The position numbers and the translations under genes were made by a program. The notes under the pieces are model-generated. The model ran no database searches. It was not told where the DNA came from and worked only from the letters and a program-made list of their open reading frames with translations. This document shows, in pieces, positions 15,001 through 24,752 of a stretch of DNA of 64,000 nt (its first letter is position 1; each line of letters opens with the position of its first letter). Source of the stretch: Trichostrongylus colubriformis (Eukaryota; Nematoda; Chromadorea; Rhabditida; Trichostrongylidae); the NCBI GenBank assembly GCA_963978905.1, contig OZ022256.1, forward strand, positions 29,785,426-29,849,425, given 5' to 3'.

Positions 15001-17026
15001 GAACCTGCCGATCCAGTCACATAAAAGCAGAACCTTTATAGCTTCCATACCTTTCTCATTTTTGATACAGTGCAACAAAAGTGGTGAAGTAGTTCAAATT
15101 CGCCTTGTATGCATAGTATATTACATCCTTACAGAGTAGCCGATGTACAGATCAGTTTACCCTCCCTTATATCTGCCACAAAATCAAGGCGTGTTCTAGA
15201 AGAGGGTGGGGCAGTATTTGTCAAAATTCGATTCCAGGATCACTTGTGTGTGTGTGAGCGCTGTCACTTGTTACGGCTCTACTCTGAAGGTGAAATAAGG
15301 GTCCGCGCTTGTTTCTGTAAGCCTCACACAAGCTCCTATCGCAGATAAATCCATATAAGACGGGAATAAAGGGAGTATACCAAGAATAGTCGCTCTCCCG
15401 AGCGTATTTTTCGATACCAATGAACCAAGAAGCAAAGTAGTTTAGCTAAACCACTACAGAATTTGGATGCTTTCATTTATTACGGTGCAGCTCACTTTTT
15501 GTGCCACTTTTACTGTCATGTTGGAGAGCTTTTAGCTGAGTCCCTCATATTTTCACAGGTGAGACGCCGAAACTACGCCAACATTGTGGTTCATCCGGTG
15601 AGATACCGTATTTGAGCGGTGGTCATGCTCGCTGTGAGGAAAGAATCGACAATTGGCAAGAGGTGAGCAATTCTCTACTTTAAGGTTGGATTATCCATTT
15701 ACACCAAGTCCATACACCTGATTTCACGGGCATTCTCACATTGGGGTCAGGCTTGTGAAATCGATTGCGATAATTTCCCATGGAGTGACGGTTGGGACAC
15801 ACGAATCTAGGCCGTGACCCCGTGACAGCCTGTGGCCTTTGCCCTGTGACATGAATAATTCGGACAATTTGACTATACAACGGAAGAGACTTGCGAGGAG
15901 GACACGATTTACATGAACAAATTGTCTAAATTATTTAAGGCTTAGGTCAAAGGCCATAGGCTGTTACAGGGTCACGGCCTAGACTCGTGTGTCCCAACCT
16001 ACACCCCTTCCCATGCAGCCCAGGAAGCGATTCAAGGGTGGTATCGAGGAAGTAAGGCACTTCACTAGGATCCCCGTGACCTGATCCACGCATCCTCTTT
16101 CCTAAAGACTGTTGTGCCTGTGTATGTATGATCACCGCCTTCATTCCCATTAGAGCTTTTTTTCTGCCGATACGTTTTAGTCTTTCATTCAAACCGAATC
16201 ATTCAAGAAAATTGATTTTTCTCGTGCTTTTGAACGATAATTTCCCTGTGGTGCCGTCTACCATACTGTGTTGATAGACCATTCTCAAACTGTCGCTTTC
16301 CAGCAGTGATGATTGCCTTTCAAAAGTAGTGATAGAAAAGGCAAAACAATTTTAAAAAGCGTCGGTAGCTGGAGGCAGTAATGGGGTAGTACCGTGACTC
16401 GGAAAACATACATCTACTGAATTGCTTGAAATCCTTAAAATGGATTTGATAAGATGTCCTAGGTCATTACGTCACTTTACAGATATGTAAATGTGAAGAG
16501 GATTTCTGCAATACGTTCGCCTATCTCCGCTCTTCCATTGATTCACGGCAGGACCGACGAGATGTTGTGCAGTTCACGAAACAGGATGCGCCGTATCCTC
16601 CTGTTCATACCAGACCGGTAAGCTCATCACCCCGTTCCCTTTCATTCTTTTTTTGGACTTGCTAGGCACAGTGGTGAGTGCTATGGTAGGCAAGGAGGTG
16701 AGGAGACGCGTCTTTCTGTCACTTTGGTACTCAAGGCAATTTAGGTGACGGTATTCCTACTTAAAGGCACCGGGAGGGGGGCAAGGGCGGAATAACGTTT
16801 ACGAAAACAATGGCGTCTGAAAACAAACAGATGGGTTCGGTAGATACAATGTGTAACGAAACCAGCGTTGAAAAACGCGCCGTGAGACGGTATTTGGCCC
16901 CGGGGCGCGCTTCCGTCCGAACTGCAAGCTTCCGTGGCCGAGCCACGCTTCGTTCATTTTGAAGCTTGTCTTCGGCCTGATGTAGCCTTATTTTTGAATT
17001 ATTTCCTCTTTACTGTTTTCTAGTGA
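3013..17026 (+). CDS. Secreted Ly6/uPAR-type three-finger protein (five-exon model, 129 aa)
   Basis: Proposed exons are 3013-3058, 10170-10271, 15559-15662, 16483-16617 and 17024-17026. Exon 1 encodes a signal peptide (MILSWVLTLAIFHVS) and ends before GTGAGT in phase 1. Exon 2 follows TATTTCAG, exon 3 TTTCACAG and exon 4 TTTACAG. All phases agree (1, 1, 0). Exon 4 ends CCG before GTAAGC, and the next strong acceptor (TACTGTTTTCTAG) is followed at once by TGA, so the stop opens exon 5. The mature protein has ten cysteines, at residues 22, 24, 29, 35, 40, 59, 75, 86, 88 and 93, ending CKCEEDFCN. This is the Ly6/three-finger pattern with its terminal Cys-Asn. No GPI-type hydrophobic tail is seen, so secretion is inferred. 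Exon 1 lies 7.1 kb upstream and is the least certain part. Exons 2-4 are well supported by their cysteines and phases. Receptors of the TGF-beta type share such ectodomains, but no kinase exon was found. Confidence 0.62.
9191..9524. mobile_element. TTAA-flanked foldback MITE, copy A
   Basis: The terminal inverted repeats are about 42 bp and nearly perfect. The left end begins TTAAAGGAATCGTCCACGG and the right end is its reverse complement, ending CGATTCCTTTAA. TTAA borders both sides, as in piggyBac-type insertions. The interior holds a second GC-rich inverted pair (GTCCCGTCGTCCGCCG near 9261, CGGCGGACGACGGAAC near 9341). No transposase is encoded, so it is non-autonomous. It lies in intron 1 of the three-finger gene. 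Confidence 0.75.
12572..13324. mobile_element. Tc1/mariner-type MITE with TACAGGGGGTGCC ends
   Basis: The left end reads TACAGGGGGTGCC, then a run of A and AGTAATTT. The right end is its reverse complement (AATTAC, T run, GGCACCCCCTGTA). TA at both outer edges fits TA target-site use. The 753 bp element has no transposase reading frame that I can recognise. It lies in intron 2 of the three-finger gene. Confidence 0.7.
13753..14180. mobile_element. TTAA-flanked foldback MITE, copy B (diverged)
   Basis: This is a second member of the family at 9191-9524. It begins TTAAAGAAATCGTCCACG and ends GGGACGACCTTTGA. The interior shares GATGCATTGTAGGAACAGAA and the GC-rich inverted GGGCGGAG segments. 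Its ends are more decayed than those of copy A, suggesting an older insertion. Confidence 0.68.
15795..16000. repeat. Inverted repeat pair (GGGTCACGGCCTAGA family)
   Basis: The left arm (about 15795-15852) reads GGGACACACGAATCTAGGCC and continues through the CCGTGACAGCCTGTGG segment. The right arm (about 15944-16000) is its reverse complement, with TTACAGGGTCACGGCCTAGA. A third copy of one arm lies at about 37903-37956, inside the atlastin gene. It looks like a foldback element with no coding content. Confidence 0.6.
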
Positions 17027-17092
17027 CATATTTTACTTGTTTACTTATGGATCTTCTTAATTGTGCATTTCTATACCTGAAAATCTCAGAAG

Positions 17093-17311
17093 GGTCAAAT
17101 AAAGTCGGGGGGAGACGCAACTTTGCGTCGACGTCGATGCTCCTTTCCCTTACTAGACTTAGGCTAAAATTGATATCCCCTCCTCCCACATTAAAAAGCA
17201 TCTGTCAAAGCATAGGTCTCATCAGCTTTAGCCTAACCCTAGGAAGGGAAAGAAGCTTTGACGTGGGTAAAAATTTTGCCTCTCCCCTCCCCCCGACTTT
17301 ATTTGACCCGT
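17093..17311. mobile_element. Palindromic MITE with GGGTCAAATAAAGTC ends
   Basis: The left end GGGTCAAATAAAGTCGGGG and the right end CCCCGACTTTATTTGACCCG are inverted repeats of about 23 bp. The interior arms also pair (CTTTCCCTTACTAGACTTAG against CTAACCCTAGGAAGGGAAAG). The AATAAA just after the three-finger gene's stop codon lies in the left terminus, so the element may supply that gene's poly(A) signal. Confidence 0.65.
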
Positions 17312-20300
17312 AAGTACATCTAGAAACAATATAAGAAAGAACAAAGTGAAAACTAAAAGGAAAAAACAAATCTATATTAAAACCATCTTCTTTTGGCACC
17401 ATGCCAAGGCGTCAAATTGGCGAGTTTGTGCAATGGCGGCCACTCAAGCTCGTCCACACTACGTCTGTTCTACCGTAAGCCAAAATTACCCCTCCTGGTG
17501 TCTTTAAGTGTAGTTCACACTATTTTGAATTCGCTGATGAGAAAGATTAACGCGTCTGCCATCTCCTCGCTTCAATAGACTTGGACACACTAGAAACTTT
17601 CTGAATGAGAGTATGAAGTAAGTCAAAAATATCAAAATGGGGGTATCAAGACGAGCATTTTTTAAAAATCTGCATTATGCTAGAGCTACCAGCTCAGCCG
17701 TTCGTATGTCAGCCAGTCGTCATTTCCTGATCATCTAATGGGACCAGGTAGAAAAAATCCGCGAATTTGCTTCCTTGTACTTACTACGCCCATCAACAAG
17801 GAAAAAAGGGTGAATTCTGTTGTGAGTCTCGTTTCTCCTGGGAACTAAATCATAGCAACCAATTAGATTAGCATAAAATATCCCAGTTCGCATAACAATG
17901 TCTCCTCCAAAGGAGAGGTTAGGTGAAATGCGATTCTACTTGTCTAGACAGCGTTAACCCACGGATCTAGTGATGAGATCGACAATAGGTTTCCTTATCC
18001 CAAGGCCCCACTGAACAGCAAGTTCGCGAGTGTTTATAAGGAGAGATACGCTGAGGTCTAAAATGAGCATATGAGACCACGATGAGAGACTCACCTAGAG
18101 CGGCTTAGCGGGCCCACGAAGGTCTCACGTAGCATCCATTCTTCCTAACGAGGCGTTTGTGCGGCGTATGTCCGCCACTCGCTGCAGAATCGCATGGTCC
18201 GACCGAAATGTCGACGAGCGACGAGCATGTTCGAGTCAGAACCATCTCGTAGAACTGGGAGCCCATTTCTCTATTTCTCCCATTTTTTTTCCTACCGCAT
18301 TTGCTAGCAACCCTAAATTTATTTTACACAATGGAATAATTATCGATCGAATTGCGCCTTTTGGACTTGTGCTCCGCAGTTATATAAGTGATCGGTTAAT
18401 TGTTTGTTCATATTGGTACTTTCGAAGTCCCGCTGATATCGACTGTGGTAGCACTTTCATCTCCCGAATTTGAGTGGTTCTAGCAAACGGAGGCGCTAAT
18501 AATGCCCCATACCCTTTTCGCTATGATAACACTTTATAGTATCCTATTAAAAAGCGAATCGCGTCTAAAACGAAATCTCAAACACATACGTCACGAACGC
18601 TCCTAATCTGGCTCGATTGTGACCTCTTGGGAGGTCTACATACATACATCACAGCGCACAGCGGCTATTTCTTCAATCACCTTCACGCACCCTGACTTTT
18701 TCAGCTTCACATTTTGGCCCTCGCTACTGCGCCTTCCTCGTCATGCCATTTTCCCTCCATCCATCACATAATGTCCTATGCGTTGTTTCCATAGTTAACG
18801 ACCGTCGCAAGTTTGAAATGACTGCGATAAATTACTCCCAAGAGGGGCGCACATCGGGAGAGCCAGAAGAGACGGGCTGCTGCCGTTTATCCAAAAGCCA
18901 ATCAGCGACAGGATCTCCCGCTTGGCACACGTCTCCGAAAGATCTCGTGCAGCTTACGTCTCTATTGCAGAAATTTAACGCAAAAAAAAATCCATGGTGG
19001 AAGTTATGTCACATTTGAGTATCGTCGAGAGAGGGCCATCATGTTGTTTTCAAAGCCCTTCTCTATGCTGGTTCCTTGTTATGAAACTTCCACTGGGTCG
19101 TGAAACCACCGCTTCCTGCGCCTTTACCGCTAACTAGTCTCTAGTGAGTCCTTTCCATTTCCTTGCTCGCCACTTGTCTCCGGGTAATGGTGCGCACTGA
19201 GCTGTAAGATCACGTCTCACAGCTAGAACTCGCATGTAGCAGAATGATCTCTGGGCCTTTTGACAGAAAGGGAAAGGGACCTTACAGAATAAAACACGCG
19301 GTTCAGTTTTGTTCGCTTGGAATGCACCACGCTTTTTACCTAAAATCGGAGGTTTGAGAGGTTGATAGCAATTTGGTCTATGAAACGACTTACGGGATCA
19401 CATGATATACAAGTCATCAGCATTTTTCACACTTCAAGTCAAACTGGTCCAGTATATCGACCCCAAGATAGGATAGAGGGCTACATTGTTCTGGCCGTGC
19501 ATGATCCGAAATTTTATTTCTGATCGTGGCTACTGGGCACTGCACCACTTTCACCACAACATCTGCACCTCTGAATCTTACGTAATTACGTAGAAACCAG
19601 CATGTGTTTCCCTTCGAACTGCCACCAATCCTTGAGCGTTAGAAAAGCATTACAAAAACAGGGCAGAAAAGGACTGGGCCGCTCTGCGGCGCACGCGATG
19701 TATACAACCAAACGTGTTTCGTGGACATGATGTGTTGGATCAGCTATGTATATACCAGAATACGTAAATGGAACTTTGAGCTGCATGATAATGTGGTTTG
19801 GCTGACCTTTCTTGTTTTCCTCACAACCGTTGACAGGGTTGCGACCAAGCTGTTTCCGGTGCCTTGTAATTCCTTTTCCCATTTTTTACGTATCTATGGA
19901 CTTTCTCATCTGAAACGTAGGCAATAATGAGGGTGTACCAGGTAACCGTGCAATTAATTATAGTGTACAATGACGTCTGCTCATCGCATCAAGATGTTGT
20001 TGTTTCCCTGCCAGGTTGTTGATTGCGAGCCACGACTCGGCACGGACTTGTAGTCGAGCAATTAGCATTGAATGACAATTGAAGTTACTAGCAGAAATGT
20101 AGTCACGATAGAACTGGTAGACCTGGTGTGGACTCAAAGGGGTGTGCACTTACGACAAATTTTTGCTTTCCGACGTCGCACTAGCGGCACCGTCTGCACA
20201 ACTTGCGCGGTCAGTTGGAATTCCGCTCGGGACGCAAGGGTATGTTACTAGGTACCATGGAAGTTCTTTAACAAATAGCTGTTCATCTCATCATTATCTG

Positions 20301-20328
20301 AAAACAATAACTTTTGTGATATTTTTAA
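17312..20328. other. Intergenic stretch with no supported gene
   Basis: No exon chain, RNA gene or clear repeat boundary could be supported on either strand. The longest reading frame (104 codons, 18159-18473) has no recognised domain and no splice context. Confidence 0.4.
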
Positions 20329-20739
20329 TTTTTGATTTTTGATAACTGCTGTTTATCGCCGCAGCTCGCGATGCGAAAGTTACTACAAGGATGCTGAGTT
20401 GTGGGCAAAAGCTTCGGTGCCGGACGGTACTCGAACCCGCACTTCATCCTTTCCGGGGATATGTGCTAATCCATTACACTACCGACACCACCTTCACCTT
20501 AACGCAGCTTTTGAATGGTATATTTACCATAGCTTATCAGCACTCACACGTATATATCAACACGTTATACGTGTGAGTGCTGATAAGCTATGGTAAATAT
20601 ACCATTCAAAAGCTGAGTTAAGGTGAAGGTGGTGTCGGTAGTGTAATGGATTAGCACATATCCCCGGAAAGGATGAAGTGCGGGTTCGAGTCCCGTCCGG
20701 CACCGAAGCTTTTGCCCACAACTCAGCATCCTTGTAATA
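20329..20739. repeat. Palindromic element with two opposed tRNA-like modules, copy 1
   Basis: A near-perfect palindrome spans 20381-20739, with ends TACTACAAGGATGCTGAGTT and its complement. Each arm holds a 74-nt tRNA-like module: 20416-20489 on minus and 20631-20704 on plus. The plus module folds as a cloverleaf with a 7-bp acceptor stem (GGTGTCG/CGGCACC), an A-box-like TAGTGTAATGG, a 5-bp anticodon stem around CCGGAAA and a T arm containing the B box GGTTCGAGTCC. The minus module has one change in its T stem. The centre is itself palindromic (CACACGTATA/TATACGTGTG). About 50 bases to the left (GATAACTGCTGTTTATCGCC onward) recur in the other copies. No 3' CCA-bearing or canonical tRNA gene is claimed. 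Confidence 0.75.
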
Positions 20740-21613
20740 AGTTTTGTGCCCTACAAAGAGAAAATAGTGACACAAAAAGTAAAAACGATAGCATCACATG
20801 ATACAATCCTAATCAATAAATAATTAATCCGGGCCTAAAACCCTTAGGGGAATGTTGCAATGTACGCAATCACACGCGAAGTTATCCGCGGCGTCGCTCG
20901 CAGCACGCGCCCGCGTGGGAATTTGTCATAAGTGTACACACCGCTTCACCTTATTGATTGTGGAAAGCATGTATGCATTTGAGCACTCTTGTTGTGGCAC
21001 TTTAGCCCCTTTGTAGACTAGGAAGAGCTCTCACAATTACATTACAAATCATGAAAGGTAGGGAATCAACCCAATACCTTCTTGGCTCACCACGGTTACT
21101 CACTGTCAATGAAAATTGCACGGCGTGTGACATATGCAGTTGTTTCAGGCAAAAGGTAGATGACGGATTGCCATCCCATTACCTACAGATCATAGGTTTC
21201 AGGCCATTTAATGCTCAAAAGTACTGGGTTGAAGGGTGTACTCTATTTCGTAGTTTGCACAAATATCGCCCTACGTAAGTACATGTACATGCACGGTGTG
21301 TTGAGTACATAATGCCAGAAAAAGCAGGGCACTGCGCAGAAAATCCTATTCCTTTTTCCCTACATATTGCTATAGTACATGGGGGTCCCAGCGCTAATTC
21401 AATTCTGAATTCTCACTACGAATAAAATTTCAAAACCAACTTAAACTGGCAAAAATGTCAAGCAATGATTCCGAGAGCACCAGAGGCGGCAACAATGTTG
21501 CAGAAAGTTTACCGTCGCTTTCACTATCAGTCCACATTTATCATTATGTATGTACAGTGCGTTTCATAATTATAAGGTCACCCCTGAATTTCAGGTTTTC
21601 TCAACAACACCCC

Positions 21614-21808
21614 ATTAAGGAATCTTTTCAGTCTCATAGACGGATTCCTCACCTGAAATAACCCCCGTATCAGATTTCTGGTTGCAGTCTCGTTTACCTC
21701 ATGTTTTTTAGGTATTAAGGAATCTTTTCAGTCTCATAGACGGATTCCTCACCTGAAATAACCCCCGTATCAGATTTCTGGTTGCAGTCTCGTTTACCTC
21801 ATGTTTTT
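21614..21808. repeat. Direct tandem duplication, two units of about 95 bp
   Basis: The segment starting ATTAAGGAATCTTTTCAGTC at 21614 is repeated essentially without change from 21714. Both units end in CTCATGTTTTT. The duplication lies just inside the left end of the outer mariner-like element. Confidence 0.85.
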
Positions 21809-21836
21809 AAAGTATTTTTCGTTTTTGCACCGTTTC

Positions 21837-23038
21837 ATTATTATAAGGCCACCCTGAGAAAAAGAAAAAAGTTGAGGCTCCAGCAAGTCTGTGAAGGTGG
21901 ATATGCCTTCCAAATACATCTTCGATATACATGCTCAATCGTCTTGTGGCTAGCTGCTATGTTCCGAGAGTAAAGCCCAGATTTAGGATACTAGTTTTGC
22001 TAGGCTCAGTTCGAGAGCCATTCCAAAAAATCGGAAGATTCCTGTGCTCAGATAGATAACAATTGAGTCATTCGGTGTCTTCAGATGTGTTTCAGCCTCT
22101 GAACTCCCACATGAGATCATCGTCATCAACGAGAAAGGAATTTTGTGGGCCACTTCCTACAGCACCTCCTCCATGGACCTGATTTGTTTGGAGTTGAACC
22201 ACTCTTTGTCTGGAACCACAGCGTGTACAGCAGCGAGAGCAGAAACATCACCAAAGAAATAATGAAGTAGTTTCCGAGGCCTACAGCGCACCATAAGGTG
22301 GCACGACTTCAATTCATAAAGTTGATCTTGAGCACGGATTGAACGAAGCTAAATTTGCATAGCAGTTGCACCCTGCATGCGAGTAATTCCATCTGAATTG
22401 TGTTTTTGAGTCTGGAAATATTATATTTGTATGGTGCTGACGGGTAGAAGTAGTACTACCTTGGTCTGAGAAGTGCGCCGATCTACCACAGTCTTGGCAA
22501 TTTTCGTAGGCGAAGGGTGATAGTCTCAGTTCTTTTCGGCAATGATGTTGCATTGAACCTTGCCTTCAAAACCTGCAGAATGGACTCCACCAGAGACTGT
22601 TAAAAGATCATACGAATAAATCAGACGCCCTTGAAGCCCACCGGCTCTTCATAATTGCGTCGCAAGGTGGGGCGATGCTGTTGCTCACGTAGGTCATTCA
22701 AAGCAATTGCGGTTGAAGTTCCGAAATACGGACTTCCAGCCATAGATAACATGCAGTCTTGGTCTCAACTCTATTAGGGAGATCTAGAAGACATCGCCTC
22801 AGATATTTACCCCAATAACGCCAACTCTGGGAGGCAAGACTGCTGAAACAGGCAATCGTTGAAGACTGAAACAGTAACTGTGGTGAAGCTCATCAAAACT
22901 TCGTTTCTACTTCACCGAATCTGCTTTTTAATGTCGTTCTCAATTAGGAGGGAGCCATAGATTATAAACTCCTTAACTCTAGCAAATTTTCTGTTTCTTC
23001 GGAGTGACCTTATAATTATGAAACGGCACAAATATCAG
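21837..23038. mobile_element. Inner mariner-like element nested in the outer one
   Basis: The left end GCACCGTTTCATTATTATAA and the right end TTATAATTATGAAACGGCAC are imperfect inverted repeats of the same family as the outer ends. Spacing is about 1.2 kb, the size of a Tc1/mariner element, but the interior has no long reading frame. The terminal bases are diverged, so the boundaries are approximate. Confidence 0.5.
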
Positions 23039-23096
23039 AAAATATAAAAATGTCGGGTTGAAAGGTGATGTCATCAAAACTAGTATAGGAGGTATT

Positions 23097-23517
23097 TTTA
23101 ATTTTTTGATAACTGCTGTTTATCGCCGCAGCTCGCGATGCGAAAGTTACTACAAGGATGCTGAGTTATGGGCAAAAGCTTCGGTGCCGGACGGGACTCG
23201 AACCCGCACTTCATCCTTTCCGGGGATATGTGCTAATCCATTACACTACCGACACCACCTTCAAAATCAAAAATATCAAAATCATTACTAAAGCTTTCAG
23301 CTTCACGGTTCGATACCGATATTGGCCAACCGGCTCAACACGTTGTACGTGTGAGTGCTGATAAGCCATGGTAAATATACATTCAGAAAGCTGAGTTAGG
23401 GTGAAGGTGGTGTCGGTAGTGTAATGGATTAGCACATATCCCCGGAAAGGATGAAGTGCGGGTTCGAGTCCCGTCCGGCACCGAAGCTTTTGCCCATAAC
23501 TCAGCATCCTTGTAGTA
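23097..23517. repeat. Palindromic element with two opposed tRNA-like modules, copy 2
   Basis: The tRNA-like modules lie at 23183-23256 (minus) and 23409-23482 (plus). Both keep the B box GGTTCGAGTCC. The outer ends are TACTACAAGGATGCTGAGTT from 23148 and its complement ending at 23517. The same left extension as copy 1 (GATAACTGCTGTTTATCGCC) is present. The central spacer differs from copy 1 on its left side: the left arm stops soon after the tRNA-like module. The element sits between the inner and outer right ends of the nested mariner-like elements. Confidence 0.75.
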
Positions 23518-24359
23518 TAGGAGGGTTTTCTGTGGTGAGGAGTCTATGAAAAATACTCAAAAATTTTTCGCTTGGCTATCTCTTCTGGAAACCGAAAATT
23601 TGGGGTGACCTTATAATTATGAAACGCACTGTATGCTAATAGTCTGATTAGCTCTTCCATCTCTAGATTGAATACCGTAAGAGGTGACATCCTATTCAAA
23701 GCCATACAAGTTTTTGCTCGGATTGTAGAAGATGAGCAAAAGAATAACTATGATAAAGCATACGGGGTTCATCAAACTCTTTTGTAATGTGCCATGGTTG
23801 TGCTTTGATTCAGGATCGCATTTGATTGCGATCTGGATGGTATGGCTGCCGTACACGACGGATCTATGATACAAGACTTTCTTCTTCTGAGCGCATCTGG
23901 CATTTACAGACTTGCTTGGCATTAGAGACTTTGATGGACTTGATGCCCTGACGATAGGATTCGCCGCGGCGGCCCATATCGGGACAAATTATTTGTCACC
24001 TCAGTGGAAATTATGTAAAATGTATAAGTTTGGCGTAGTAACGTGGGCATGAGCAGTAACATTATTTCAGGAGAGAGGCTCTGCGTTGAGCGATCTCAGC
24101 AGCGGCTTCAGCAATTTAGTTATATTGCCATCATTTCAAAGCATTCACGACATCGCTTGTTACAAACTTAAATCATGTGATTTCTATTTTGGGCTCAGTG
24201 AAGGATGCGGAATGAGTTCGGAATCTATTAAATACATTTCAGAAGGGAATCAGTACCTTCCTGGATTTCCAGGAAAAAAGCTTTGTTAATTTTATTGCAT
24301 GTACCTTTATAATAACTTCATAGTCAATCACTGCTTGATTTATTTATATATTACATTCA

Positions 24360-24752
24360 TTAGGTACCAAAGTTCACTACGGTAGTCGTAGGTATATCGA
24401 ATAGAAAGCATTCATGCGTATCTTGTTGGAATACATCGCTTAAAGATTGTTGTTCTGCATATTCAATGCTTTCGATGGAACGGCTTTGAGTCTGATTCTT
24501 CTCGCCTGCTCGACCGTGATTAATGAAAATGCATTTTTCTTTGGTTCCCTGTACACCAGTGATCGTACAGAATTTTTCCGCTCGCAGCCTTTGACGGGAT
24601 TTCCGCTCCGCAAATGAATCAGCTTCCGCTTGTTTTCGCTCCGCGCAAAATTTATCGCATCGTACGAACGGCGAGGGACTGACAGGAAAAATGGCGCTCA
24701 ATCTTTCTACAGCGGATATTGTGCTCTCAGAATTTACGAGATGATAGCTCAT
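24360..24752 (-). CDS. Unrecognised single-exon ORF, 130 aa (candidate)
   Basis: An uninterrupted ATG-to-TAA frame encodes a polar protein with a charged stretch (ERKQAEADSFAERKSRQRLR) that could be helical. Two things argue for it. An AATAAA lies about 20 bases after the stop in the sense direction (TATAAATAAATC), and a TTAATTCCAG acceptor-like sequence lies about 29 bases before the ATG, as expected for nematode trans-splicing. I recognise no family. A 130-codon frame is also within what chance produces in a window of this size, so this remains a candidate. Confidence 0.3.
   Translation of the reverse strand: MSYHLVNSESTISAVERLSAIFPVSPSPFVRCDKFCAERKQAEADSFAERKSRQRLRAEKFCTITGVQGTKEKCIFINHGRAGEKNQTQSRSIESIEYAEQQSLSDVFQQDTHECFLFDIPTTTVVNFGT

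Larger units (their letters stand above)
10272..15558. other. Intron 2 of the three-finger gene, filled with repeats
   Basis: No additional exon is required here, because exons 2 and 3 join in phase. The intron carries the MITEs at 12572-13324 and 13753-14180. A 149-codon reading frame at 11635-12084 shows no recognisable domain and includes the small inverted repeat ACATCTGCCT/AGGCAGATGT, so I do not call it a gene. Confidence 0.45.
21553..23633. mobile_element. Outer mariner-like inverted-repeat element (nested composite)
   Basis: The left end is TACAGTGCGTTTCATAATTA and the right end is its reverse complement TAATTATGAAACGCACTGTA, with TA at both edges. The matching arm continues through TAAGGTCACCCC. 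Inside lie a second pair of the same family (21837-23038) and the tRNA-like palindrome at 23097-23517. I could not read a transposase in the interior, so the outer element is either non-autonomous or heavily decayed. Confidence 0.68.

Noticed and set aside
20339..20596. Reading frames with repeated SVPDGTRTRTSSFPGICANP-type peptides at 20.4, 20.6, 23.1 and 23.3 kb
   Set aside because: These are translations of the tRNA-like palindromes, appearing on both strands of each copy.
20416..20704. Functional tRNA genes
   Set aside because: The modules fold as cloverleaves, but position 33 of the anticodon loop is C instead of T. If the anticodon is GGA (serine), the long variable arm is missing. They occur only inside palindromic repeats with mutated partners.
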